A DNA stretch of 12,606 nt, taken from contig JAUSIF010000395.1 in the NCBI GenBank assembly GCA_030648135.1, forward strand, positions 1 through 12,606. The letters are read 5' to 3'. Both the position numbers and the translations under genes were made by a program. Below are positions 6,514-12,606 of the stretch, in pieces. Each line of letters begins with the position of its first letter. Position 1 is the first letter of the stretch. Origin of the DNA: Xanthobacteraceae bacterium. GTDB taxonomy: Bacteria > Pseudomonadota > Alphaproteobacteria > Rhizobiales > Xanthobacteraceae. The notes under the pieces are model-generated. The model saw nothing but the letters and a program-made list of their open reading frames with translations. It did no database searches and was not told the origin of the DNA.

Positions 6514-7317
6514 ATGATACGATTCTTGCGAGTTTTTGGATTTATGGCCATCGCGCTGACGCTATGGATGGGAACGTCCGCGGCTCAATACGAGTCCAAA
6601 ACCCAGACCCCCACGACCTATCCGATCCGCGTCAATCAGGTTTATCTGATGCGCGGCTGGCTGGACGTTTTCTCGCTCGGCATGGACGACCTGACCGACA
6701 AGCTCAATCAAAAGGGCATCAAGGCCGCGGTCTATTCGCACCTGGAATATTACAGCCTGGCCGAGTTCGTCGCCGGGAAATACAAAGCCGGCGCTCATAA
6801 GCAACCGATCATCATCGTGGGTCACTCGGTAGGGGCGGATACCGCGATCTTGATGGCTGCCCGGCTGCAAGAATTGAATGTTCCGGTTCGGCTCATCATC
6901 GCCTTCGATCCCGTCGCGACGCACGAAGCGCCCCGCAACGTCGCCAGGGTGGTGAATTTCTTCCAGTCGAACAATGGCTGGGGCGCACACGTCGAGCGCG
7001 GAGCGGGCTTCCGCGGCAATCTGAACAATGTCGATATCGCACAGGCAGCGGACATCAACCATTTCAATATCGACAAGGTCGGCAAACTGCACCAGCAGGC
7101 GATCGGTTACATCCAGCAGGCGCTGGGATCGAGAACCGCTCCGATACTCGCATCGTCGACAGCGGCAGCGCCGGTTCCCGCGGCGGCCTCCGCCAAGCCG
7201 AAGACCTCGGACATCGAAAAGAGCGGCAATTCGAAACCCGCGCCGACCGCCGCCAGCGCCAAGCGGCCAGCGCCGGTATCGCCGCAGACGCCCTCCTCGT
7301 TCGGGCCTTCGCTGTGA
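6514..7317 (+). CDS. Secreted alpha/beta hydrolase, paralogue 3 of 3 (lipase-like)
   Basis: A 267-residue protein with a signal peptide (M-I-R-F-L-R, hydrophobic 8-20, cleavage likely after SAA at 24). The core carries V-Y-L-M-R-G-W-L-D-V-F-S and candidate triad Ser105 (G-H-S-V-G-A-D), Asp132 (A-F-D-P-V), His183 (I-N-H-F-N), spaced 27 and 51 residues apart as in the other two. N-F-F-Q-S-N-N-G-W-G replaces N-F-Y-Q-S-N-N-G-W-G, and 'GMDDLTDKLNQKGIKAAVYSH' is conserved. It is the most diverged of the three by eye. The last about 65 residues are Pro/Ala/Lys/Ser-rich and likely disordered. It has its own copy of the upstream region shared with paralogue 1, so it is probably transcribed separately. 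GGTAG a few bases before the ATG is a weak ribosome site. Substrate unknown. Confidence 0.82.
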   Translation: MIRFLRVFGFMAIALTLWMGTSAAQYESKTQTPTTYPIRVNQVYLMRGWLDVFSLGMDDLTDKLNQKGIKAAVYSHLEYYSLAEFVAGKYKAGAHKQPIIIVGHSVGADTAILMAARLQELNVPVRLIIAFDPVATHEAPRNVARVVNFFQSNNGWGAHVERGAGFRGNLNNVDIAQAADINHFNIDKVGKLHQQAIGYIQQALGSRTAPILASSTAAAPVPAAASAKPKTSDIEKSGNSKPAPTAASAKRPAPVSPQTPSSFGPSL

Positions 7318-7404
7318 TCCTGCCGCGACAGCGGATTTGATCGCGAACGGGCGTTTTCGCTTCGACGGCTGCGCGCTGCCCGAGGACCGGATCACCGGCG
7401 GCTA

Positions 7405-7453
7405 GAGCATGATCTCGAAAAGTGGGAACCGGTTTTCGGAAAAGATCATGCTC
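7405..7453. repeat. Rhizobial dispersed palindrome (RIME-like)
   Basis: Perfect 11-base arms GAGCATGATCT (7405-7415) and AGATCATGCTC (7443-7453) enclose an inner inverted repeat CGAAAA/TTTTCG (7416-7421, 7433-7438) and the self-complementary AACCGGTT (7427-7434). From memory this sequence recurs many times between genes of Bradyrhizobium and related genomes; the name RIME-like is my assignment. It lies 88 bases after paralogue 3 and could form a strong hairpin that ends or protects the transcript. Confidence 0.8.
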
Positions 7454-7462
7454 AATCAAAAA

Positions 7463-7508
7463 GCTAGACCGCGATCCCGATGTCAATCTCAATTGATCGC
7501 GGTCTAGC
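7463..7508. repeat. 14-bp perfect inverted repeat
   Basis: Arms GCTAGACCGCGATC (7463-7476) and GATCGCGGTCTAGC (7495-7508) are perfect complements around an 18-base loop. It directly follows the RIME-like palindrome, and both may belong to one mosaic element. It lies between the convergent ends of paralogue 3 and the 128-aa gene and may act as a bidirectional terminator, although there is no T-run. Confidence 0.8.
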
Positions 7509-7525
7509 GCCGAACAGAATCCCGC

Positions 7526-7912
7526 TCAGGCCGGCTCCACCGAGGCGACCTGGAAGGTGTGCAGCTCGCCGTCCTCGTCGCGAATCGAGACATATTCGCC
7601 GGTGATGAAGGCGTGGCTGGCGAAACGATAACCGGATTCGTCATCCTCGCTGGTGCCGGGCACATAGTCGAACGCCCAGACGCCGCCCTTGCCGCCGGGC
7701 CGGTGCACGAGGCGGCCGGCCTCCGCGTCCTCACCCCAGAAGCGGCGCACGCGGCAATGGTCGCGGTGCTGCTTCCAAAGCGTCAAGTCGATATGGCCCG
7801 CCTGATCGAGCGGCGCCACGAACTCATAGCCATGACGCGCGCTGCCCTCCGGAAATTCCTTGGAGCGGGCAAGATTGAGGCGGATGCGCTTGAGTACGTG
7901 TGGCAGTGTCAT
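7526..7912 (-). CDS. Conserved hypothetical protein of Rhizobiales (128 aa)
   Basis: A 128-residue soluble protein rich in charged and aromatic residues, with no signal peptide or membrane segment. I recall near-identical proteins annotated as hypothetical in many Rhizobiales genomes, opening with 'LPHVLKRIRLNLARSKEFPEG' and ending with 'GEYVSIRDEDGELHTFRV'. The C-terminal half (about 77-124) suggests a small beta-rich fold. The start at 7912 is supported by GGAG about nine bases upstream on the minus strand. The open frame continues much further upstream through the neighbouring gene, but that part is antisense coding shadow. It is transcribed away from the kinase gene, with 126 bases between the two starts. 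No function can be given. Confidence 0.8.
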   Translation of the reverse strand: MTLPHVLKRIRLNLARSKEFPEGSARHGYEFVAPLDQAGHIDLTLWKQHRDHCRVRRFWGEDAEAGRLVHRPGGKGGVWAFDYVPGTSEDDESGYRFASHAFITGEYVSIRDEDGELHTFQVASVEPA

Positions 7913-8038
7913 GATCCGATGCTCTCCGAAATTTGAACAAATCTCTCCTGCCGGCGAACGCAAAGCATTGATTCTCGTCAAATCGGCTTCCGCCTGTTCT
8001 GTTAGCATAAACGAGCGGGTAGCAGCGGGCGAAACTCG

Positions 8039-9580
8039 ATGGCCGGGACAAATTCGACCCAATCCGCCGTGGCCGCGCTCCTCGCCGATCCCGCGACCCA
8101 CGGTCTCGACCAGGGCGCCGTCAAGCGCATCGATACCCACGCCGCGATGGTCTTCCTCGCCGGCACGCGCGTCTACAAGGTCAAGCGCGCGGTGCGTTAT
8201 CCCTATCTCGACTTCTCGACGCTCACGAAGCGCGAAGCCGCTTGTCGCGCCGAGATCGCGGCGAACCGTCCCTTCGCATCCGAGCTCTACGAAGGCGTGA
8301 TCCCGATCGTGCGCCGCCCGGACGGCCGCCTGGCGCTGACCGGGGAGGGCGAGACGGTCGAATGGGTCGTGGTGATGCGGCGCTTCGACGAGAACTCGAC
8401 GCTCGATCATGTCGCCGCCCGCGAGGGCATCGGCGACGAACTCGCGCGCCGGCTCGGCGAGGCGGTGGCGGCGGCGCACGGCCGCGCCCCGGTGGTGGAG
8501 GCTTCGCCCTGGATCGAAGCGCTCGGCCGCTATGTCGAGGACGAGGCAACGGGGATCCGGGCGGTGCCCGACATCGTGCCGGCGACGGAAGCGGCGGCGC
8601 TCGAACGCGCGTTGCGCGAGCGGCTCGGTCGCATCCGGCCGCTGCTCGCGCGGCGCGGCCAGGCGGGGCTGGTGCGCCGCGGCCACGGCGATCTCCATCT
8701 CGGCAACGTGGCCTTGATCGAGGACAAGCCGGTGCCCTTCGACGCGCTCGAATTCGATCCCGTGGTGGCGTCCGGGGACCTGCTCTATGACCTTGCTTTT
8801 CTGCTGATGGATCTGCTCGCGCGCAAGCTCGATCGCGCCGCCAATATCGTGTTCAACCGCTATCTCGTCGCCGCCGGCCGCGATGACGACCTCAACGCGC
8901 TCGCGGCCCTGCCTTTCTTCATGGGTCTGCGCGCGGCGATACGGGGCCGGGTGGCGCTCGACCGCCGCAAGCTCGTGCAGGGCGATGCACAGAGAGAGGC
9001 GGAGGCGGAAGCGCGTTCCTATGTGGCGCTCGCGGCCCGTTTGCTGTCGCCGCCGCCGCCGCGGCTGGTCGCCATCGGCGGACTTTCGGGCACGGGTAAA
9101 TCCTTGCTCGGCGCCGCGCTCGCGCCGCTCTTTGCTCCCGCGCCGGGAGCGGTGCATCTGCGCTCCGACATCGAACGCAAGCGTTTGCACGGCGCCGGCG
9201 AATTCGAACGGCTGCCGCCGCAAGCCTATGGCGCGGAAGCGACCGAGCGCGTCTATGCGCGCCTCGCGGCGCTGGCAAAACGCGCGGTCGAGGCGGGACA
9301 TTCCGCCGTCGTCGATGCGGTTTACGCCGAGCCCGGTGAGCGCGCAGCGATCGAGAGAATGGCGGCGGCGGCGAAGGTCGATTTCCACGGCATCTGGCTC
9401 GACGCCGATCTCCAGAGCCGGGTCGCCCGGGTCGGCGCGCGCCGCGCCGATGCTTCCGACGCCGATGCCGAGATCGCGCGCGCCCAGGAAAGCTACGATC
9501 CGGGCGAAATCCGCTGGCACCGCGTCGATGCCGTCGGAAACCCCGCGGAAATCTTGCAAGCCGCCCGACGCGCTCTCTGA
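8039..9580 (+). CDS. Bifunctional APH-like phosphotransferase / P-loop kinase fusion
   Basis: A 513-residue protein with two kinase-type domains. Residues about 40-300 resemble aminoglycoside phosphotransferases: the catalytic loop H216-G-D-L-H-L-G-N223 and a later metal-binding candidate in 'FDALEFDP' are present. Residues about 340-513 form a P-loop kinase: Walker A G348-L-S-G-T-G-K-S355 (Lys354), and 'VVDAVYAEPGERAAIERMA' as the usual second-strand region of zeta-toxin or gluconate-kinase-like proteins. The architecture matches proteins annotated as 'bifunctional aminoglycoside phosphotransferase/ATP-binding protein'. The substrate is not known for this family as far as I recall, so drug resistance should not be assumed. 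The ATG at 8039 opens the known N-terminus (residues 7-30 align in memory); the ribosome site is weak. Confidence 0.85.
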   Translation: MAGTNSTQSAVAALLADPATHGLDQGAVKRIDTHAAMVFLAGTRVYKVKRAVRYPYLDFSTLTKREAACRAEIAANRPFASELYEGVIPIVRRPDGRLALTGEGETVEWVVVMRRFDENSTLDHVAAREGIGDELARRLGEAVAAAHGRAPVVEASPWIEALGRYVEDEATGIRAVPDIVPATEAAALERALRERLGRIRPLLARRGQAGLVRRGHGDLHLGNVALIEDKPVPFDALEFDPVVASGDLLYDLAFLLMDLLARKLDRAANIVFNRYLVAAGRDDDLNALAALPFFMGLRAAIRGRVALDRRKLVQGDAQREAEAEARSYVALAARLLSPPPPRLVAIGGLSGTGKSLLGAALAPLFAPAPGAVHLRSDIERKRLHGAGEFERLPPQAYGAEATERVYARLAALAKRAVEAGHSAVVDAVYAEPGERAAIERMAAAAKVDFHGIWLDADLQSRVARVGARRADASDADAEIARAQESYDPGEIRWHRVDAVGNPAEILQAARRAL

Positions 9581-9583
9581 AAA

Positions 9584-9650
9584 CCTCTCCCCGGTGGGGA
9601 GGGGTCGGCCCGCCATAGCTTTGCGAAGGCGGGCCGGGTGAGGGGGGTCG
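9584..9650. repeat. Mosaic palindromic element, copy 1 (forward)
   Basis: Two hairpins in a row just after the kinase stop: TCCCC/GGGGA (9588-9592, 9596-9600), then GGCCCGCC/GGCGGGCC (9607-9614, 9628-9635), ending in GGGTGAGGGGG (9636-9646). The same plan appears inverted at 9675-9750 and again at 11445-11506. Together with the hairpins that follow, this fills the 322-base gap 9581-9902, which holds no gene. Confidence 0.7.
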
Positions 9651-9674
9651 GCCGTAGTGATCCGGCATAGCAGT

Positions 9675-9750
9675 ACCCCCTCACCCGCTCGCGGAGTTTA
9701 TCCTTGGGCGCGCCAAAGGCGCGACCCGAGGGCTCGCGACCTCTCCCCAC
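9675..9750. repeat. Mosaic palindromic element, copy 2 (inverted)
   Basis: On the minus strand this reads GGTGGGGAGAGGTCG, a variable middle, then GGGTGAGGGGG, the same plan as copy 1. CCCCCTCACCC (9676-9686) is the exact complement of 9636-9646, so copies 1 and 2 face each other. The middle contains a different hairpin, GCGCC/GGCGC (9710-9714, 9718-9722), as if inner parts had been exchanged. Confidence 0.65.
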
Positions 9751-9776
9751 CCGCACTCGGGTTTACCCGAGTTCGG
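9751..9776. repeat. Hairpin upstream of the glcD-like gene
   Basis: CCGCACTCGGGT and ACCCGAGTTCGG form 12-base arms with one mismatch and a TT loop. No T-run follows, so terminator function is unlikely. It adjoins mosaic copy 2 and may be part of the same element. Confidence 0.65.
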
Positions 9777-9788
9777 CTCTTTAGAATG

Positions 9789-9816
9789 GCCGAAGTCGGA
9801 AACATCCGACTTCGGC
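9789..9816. repeat. 12-bp perfect hairpin upstream of the glcD-like gene
   Basis: GCCGAAGTCGGA (9789-9800) pairs perfectly with TCCGACTTCGGC (9805-9816) across an AACA loop. It lies 86 bases before the glcD-like start and could shape the leader if the transcript begins upstream. Confidence 0.75.
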
Positions 9817-9891
9817 TGGGGAGAGATGGATTGAGAGAATGCCGGTAGCTTAGAGAAGAACACGCAGCGCCGATCTGCTAGGATCGCGCCT

Positions 9892-9896
9892 GGAGG
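9892..9896 (+). promoter_or_regulatory. Strong ribosome binding site of the glcD-like gene
   Basis: GGAGG six bases before the ATG at 9903. It is among the best Shine-Dalgarno matches in the window and fixes the start. Confidence 0.85.
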
Positions 9897-9902
9897 TTTC
9901 CC

Positions 9903-11393
9903 ATGGTCGCCATGCCGGCAGCCGATCAAGCCGTGCTCGCGCGCCGCGCCGGGATCGCGGCGGCGCTGCGGAAGATCGTGCCGGGCGAGGGTGTGATCGA
10001 CACCGAAACCGGAATGCGGCCCTACGAGTCCGACGGCCTCACCGCCTATCGCCAGCTGCCCATGGTGGTGGTGTTGCCGGAGACGACCGCGCAGGTCTCG
10101 GACATCCTGCGCTATTGCCATAGGGAAGGGATCAAGGTGGTGCCGCGCGGCGCCGGCACCTCGCTTTCGGGCGGCGCGTTGCCGCTCGCCGACGGCGTGC
10201 TCTTGGGGCTGTCCAAGCTCAACCGCATCATCGAGATCGACTATGACAACCGCCTGGTGGTGGCGCAGCCGGGCGTGACCAACTTGGGCGTTTCCAACGC
10301 GGTCGAGGCGGCGGGCTTCTACTACGCGCCCGATCCCTCCTCGCAGATCGCCTGCTCGATCGGCGGCAACGTGGCGGAGAATTCCGGCGGCGTGCATTGC
10401 CTGAAATACGGCATGACCTCGAACAATCTCCTCGGCGTCGAGCTGGTGCTGATCACCGGCGAGATCGTCCGCATCGGCGGCAAGCATCTGGACTCCGGCG
10501 GCTACGATTTGCTCGCCCTCGTGTGCGGCTCGGAGGGGCTGTTGGGCGTCGTCACCGAGGTGACGGTGCGGATTCTGAAAAAGCCCGAGACCGCGCGCGC
10601 CATGCTCGTAGGCTTTCCCTCCTCGGAAGCCGCCGGCGATTGCGTCGCCAAGATCATCGGCGCCGGCATCATTCCGGGCGGCATGGAGATGATGGACAAG
10701 CTCGCGATCCACGCCTCGGAGGCCTTCGCCCACGCCGGCTATCCGCTCGACGTGGAGGCGCTGTTGATCGTCGAGCTCGACGGGCCCGAGGCCGAGGTTA
10801 TTTTTCTGCTTGAGCGCGTGAGCGAGATCGCGAAGCAAAGCGGCGCCACCACTTTGCGCGCTTCCACCTCGGAGGAAGAGCGGCTGAAATTCTGGGCCGG
10901 GCGCAAGGCGGCGTTCCCGGCGGTCGGCCGCATCTCGCCGGATTATTACTGCATGGACGGCACCATTCCGCGCGCGCGGCTGCCGCAAGTGCTCGCCCGC
11001 ATCCGCGAGCTGTCGGAACAATATGGCTTGCGCGTCGCCAATGTCTTCCATGCCGGCGACGGCAATCTGCATCCGCTCATTCTCTATGACGCCAACAAGG
11101 GCGACGAGCTGGAGCGGGCCGAGAAGTTCGGTGCCGACATCTTGCGATACTGCGTCGAGGTCGGCGGCGTGCTCACCGGCGAGCACGGCGTCGGCGTCGA
11201 GAAACGCGACCTGATGCCGACCATGTTCTCGAAGGAGGACCTCGACCAGCAACAGCGCGTGAAATGCGCCTTCGACGACAAGGGTCTGTTGAATCCAGGC
11301 AAGGTGTTTCCGACCTTGCACCGCTGCGCCGAATTGGGCCGCATGCACGTGCCCGCCGGCAAGCTGCCGTTCCCGGATATTCCGCGGTTTTGA
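9903..11393 (+). CDS. glcD: FAD-binding oxidase, glycolate oxidase subunit GlcD / D-lactate dehydrogenase-like
   Basis: A 496-residue, full-length member of the VAO/PCMH flavoprotein family. FAD-domain signatures are P-R-G-A-G-T-S-L-S-G-G at 81-91 and 'IGGNVAENSGGVHCLKYG' at about 153-170. The C-terminal substrate-side signatures are H-A-G-D-G-N-L-H-P at 383-391, G-E-H-G-V-G at 426-431, and 'GLLNPGKVFP' at 461-470. GlcD oxidises glycolate to glyoxylate (or D-lactate to pyruvate) together with GlcE and GlcF, passing electrons to the respiratory chain. No glcE or glcF follows here: the gene is flanked on both sides by copies of one palindromic element. Partner subunits may be elsewhere in the genome, or this may be a stand-alone dehydrogenase. 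With lutBC 7 kb away, the region has a 2-hydroxy-acid oxidation theme, though the two are not one operon. Confidence 0.88.
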   Translation: MVAMPAADQAVLARRAGIAAALRKIVPGEGVIDTETGMRPYESDGLTAYRQLPMVVVLPETTAQVSDILRYCHREGIKVVPRGAGTSLSGGALPLADGVLLGLSKLNRIIEIDYDNRLVVAQPGVTNLGVSNAVEAAGFYYAPDPSSQIACSIGGNVAENSGGVHCLKYGMTSNNLLGVELVLITGEIVRIGGKHLDSGGYDLLALVCGSEGLLGVVTEVTVRILKKPETARAMLVGFPSSEAAGDCVAKIIGAGIIPGGMEMMDKLAIHASEAFAHAGYPLDVEALLIVELDGPEAEVIFLLERVSEIAKQSGATTLRASTSEEERLKFWAGRKAAFPAVGRISPDYYCMDGTIPRARLPQVLARIRELSEQYGLRVANVFHAGDGNLHPLILYDANKGDELERAEKFGADILRYCVEVGGVLTGEHGVGVEKRDLMPTMFSKEDLDQQQRVKCAFDDKGLLNPGKVFPTLHRCAELGRMHVPAGKLPFPDIPRF

Positions 11394-11444
11394 AATGATG
11401 TTGACGTCATTGCGGTCGCCGTGCGGCGAGCCCGCATTTCTTAT

Positions 11445-11506
11445 CCCTCCTCCGCTTAGGGGGGAGGGTGGCGACGCCCGCGAACGCGGGCGGAGCCGGG
11501 TGGGGG
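11445..11506. repeat. Mosaic palindromic element, copy 3
   Basis: Hairpin CCCTCC/GGAGGG (11445-11450, 11463-11468), then CGCCCGC/GCGGGCG (11475-11481, 11486-11492), then GCCGGGTGGGGGCGA, the same plan as copies 1 and 2. It sits at the edge between the high-GC chromosome and the lower-GC segment that starts at about 11510. Confidence 0.7.
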
Positions 11507-11515
11507 CGAGAGGAT

Positions 11516-12274
11516 ATGACAAACGAGGCGGCAATACGTGACAGACTGGTTGAGCGCGGGCAGACTTTGTTACGGGCTCCAAGGGAGCCAGTTCAGTTCA
11601 CTCAAATTCCTGCAGCTGATACCTTGCTCAATGATCTTGAGACAAATCCCCACGCTTATGTCCTAGCGTGCGTGATGGACCGTCAGATCAAGGCTGAGAA
11701 GGCATGGATTATTCCGCATCGAATTTCAGAAAAATTAGGTACGTTCTCAATGGAAAGGCTCGCCCGATTATCGCGGGAAGAGGTGAAAGGTCTGATGTCA
11801 GAGCCTGAACCGCTCCACCGCTTCGTTGATATTATGAGCGGGTTGTTCCATTCGGCCGTTCAACGGATCGCGAACCAATATTCAAGCGATGCTTCCCGCC
11901 TTTGGGTTGGAAAGCCGTCGAGTGCGGAGGTTGTCTAACATTTTCATGAGTTCGATGGTATCGGCCCAAAAATCGCGACCATGGCGGTCAACATCTTGGC
12001 GCGCCAATTCAAGATAGAATTTTCCGACTACTTCTCCGTTGACCTTTCGGCGGACGTGCATGTGCGCCGCGTCTTTGGTCGCCTCGGCCTTTGTGTACCT
12101 GACGCCACTAACCAACAGGTCATCTATAAGGCGAGAGCTCTCTACCCAGAATTTCCTGGCATCATGGATTCACCAAGTTGGAATCTCGGCAGGACTTGCT
12201 GCAAGGCCGGTCGTCCGGAGTGCAATAGCTGCTACATGAATGACTTGTGCCCAACGGCAGATCGGCACTCTTGA
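11516..12274 (+). pseudogene. Endonuclease III-like HhH-GPD DNA glycosylase/AP lyase, interrupted by an in-frame TAA
   Basis: One reading frame spans the whole interval but has a TAA at 11936-11938 (codon 141). Before it are 140 residues with 'YVLACVMDRQIKAEKAWIIPHRI', typical of the N-terminal HhH-GPD fold. After it the frame continues with the helix-hairpin-helix F146-D-G-I-G-P-K-I-A154 (Lys152 at the position of the catalytic Lys), 'SADVHVRRV' with Asp180 at the position of the catalytic Asp, and a complete [4Fe-4S] loop C229-x6-C236-x2-C239-x5-C245. Such enzymes remove damaged or mismatched bases. Reading across the stop restores a continuous domain, so this is a single nonsense change (for example from a Tyr codon), not a frameshift. 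The ATG at 11981 would start inside the domain without the hairpin. GC is clearly lower than in the neighbours (27 of 60 at 11581-11640), suggesting transfer. Confidence 0.8.
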
Positions 12275-12294
12275 TCGTTCCGCCATCGTCGCCC

Positions 12295-12582
12295 TCACAC
12301 CAACTTATACTCAAACCTCTTCCCCACTACCGCCGCCGCCTTGTGCAACGTCTTGATGGTCACATTGCCGTCACGCGGGTTGAGCAATTTATCGACCTGC
12401 GTGCGGCTCGTCCGCATCTTCTCGGCCATTTGCTTCTTGGATATTTTTTTCTTCTTCATCGCCTGCTGCAGCTGCCAGGCGATGACTTCCTTTTCGACCT
12501 GGGCGACGACCTCGTCGTAGATGCCTTCCTCCTTCAGGAAGTCGTCGAGGGAGGAGCCCTGATACCATTTCTTCTTTTTCAT
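12295..12582 (-). CDS. XRE-type antitoxin of a HigBA/RelE-like toxin-antitoxin pair
   Basis: A 95-residue protein with a very Lys-rich start (M-K-K-K-K) and a C-terminal helix-turn-helix: 'ISKKQMAEKMRTSRTQVDKLL' at about 47-67, followed by 'DGNVTIKTLHKAAAVVGKRF', the usual end of HigA-like antitoxins. These bind and neutralise a RelE/HigB-type mRNA-cutting toxin and repress their own promoter. The gene starts with ATGA overlapping the stop of an upstream gene cut by the window edge; toxin-before-antitoxin order is typical of HigBA-like pairs. A GAAGGA-type ribosome site precedes the ATG. It converges on the broken glycosylase gene with only 20 bases between, which show no terminator. Confidence 0.8.
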   Translation of the reverse strand: MKKKKWYQGSSLDDFLKEEGIYDEVVAQVEKEVIAWQLQQAMKKKKISKKQMAEKMRTSRTQVDKLLNPRDGNVTIKTLHKAAAVVGKRFEYKLV

Positions 12583-12606
12583 TCCTTCGTCTCCTTCAGC
12601 CGCTTC
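12579..12606 (-). CDS. C-terminal end of the probable toxin partner (partial)
   Basis: On the minus strand the last eight codons of an open frame read K-R-L-K-E-T-K-E and end with TGA (12579-12581), overlapping the antitoxin ATG by four bases. A short basic tail of this kind is common in RelE/HigB-type toxins encoded just before an XRE antitoxin. The rest lies outside the window, so the identity rests on the partner gene and the overlap only. Confidence 0.5.

Noticed and set aside
7913..9616. Upstream extension of the 128-aa gene to a 696-codon minus-strand frame
   Set aside because: The extension is antisense to the two-kinase gene, while a ribosome site and the known N-terminus support the start at 7912.
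9755..9785. Rho-independent terminator
   Set aside because: The hairpin is followed by tcggctcttt, not a T-run, and lies among other mosaic hairpins.
9681..11582. A 633-codon open frame on the minus strand
   Set aside because: It lies antisense to the complete glcD-like gene and runs through the palindromic gaps; its translation has the His/Ala/Asp/Arg-rich composition of a high-GC shadow frame.
11939..12274. A frameshift in the glycosylase gene
   Set aside because: The two halves are in the same frame; only a TAA codon separates them.

Overview
The window looks like a chromosomal segment of a high-GC alphaproteobacterium of the Hyphomicrobiales (Rhizobiales), near Bradyrhizobium, Rhodopseudomonas or Pseudolabrys. 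This rests on codon use, gene content, and an intergenic palindrome (7405-7453) that I recognise as a dispersed repeat of rhizobial genomes. I ran no database search; family names come from motifs and remembered homologues.

Left part (1-2617): an operon with ATGA-type overlaps. It holds the 3' end of a GNAT acetyltransferase, then lutB and lutC, the iron-sulfur and LUD-domain subunits of the lactate-oxidation complex. lutA is not in the window and may lie upstream.

Middle part (2639-7317): a run of lipase-like alpha/beta hydrolases. First comes a membrane hydrolase with transmembrane segments inserted before its nucleophile elbow, overlapped by an isoprenylcysteine methyltransferase-like (ICMT) membrane protein. 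Then come three tandem paralogues of a secreted hydrolase. All three have a signal peptide, a candidate Ser-Asp-His triad with identical spacing, and a low-complexity Pro/Ala tail. Their 3' flanks are similar, and the first and third share about 90 bp of upstream sequence carrying a candidate promoter. This is the most distinctive part of the window, and the biological role is unknown to me.

Next (7318-9580): a repeat-filled gap, a conserved 128-aa protein on the minus strand, and divergently a fused phosphotransferase/P-loop kinase. A 322-bp gap of mosaic palindromes follows, then a glcD-like FAD oxidase (9903-11393) without glcE or glcF beside it, then another copy of the same palindrome.

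Right end (11516-12606): an accessory segment with lower GC. It has an endonuclease III-like DNA glycosylase gene broken by one in-frame TAA, then, convergently, an XRE-type antitoxin with the last codons of a probable toxin at the window edge. I see no rRNA, tRNA, CRISPR array, transposase or replication origin.
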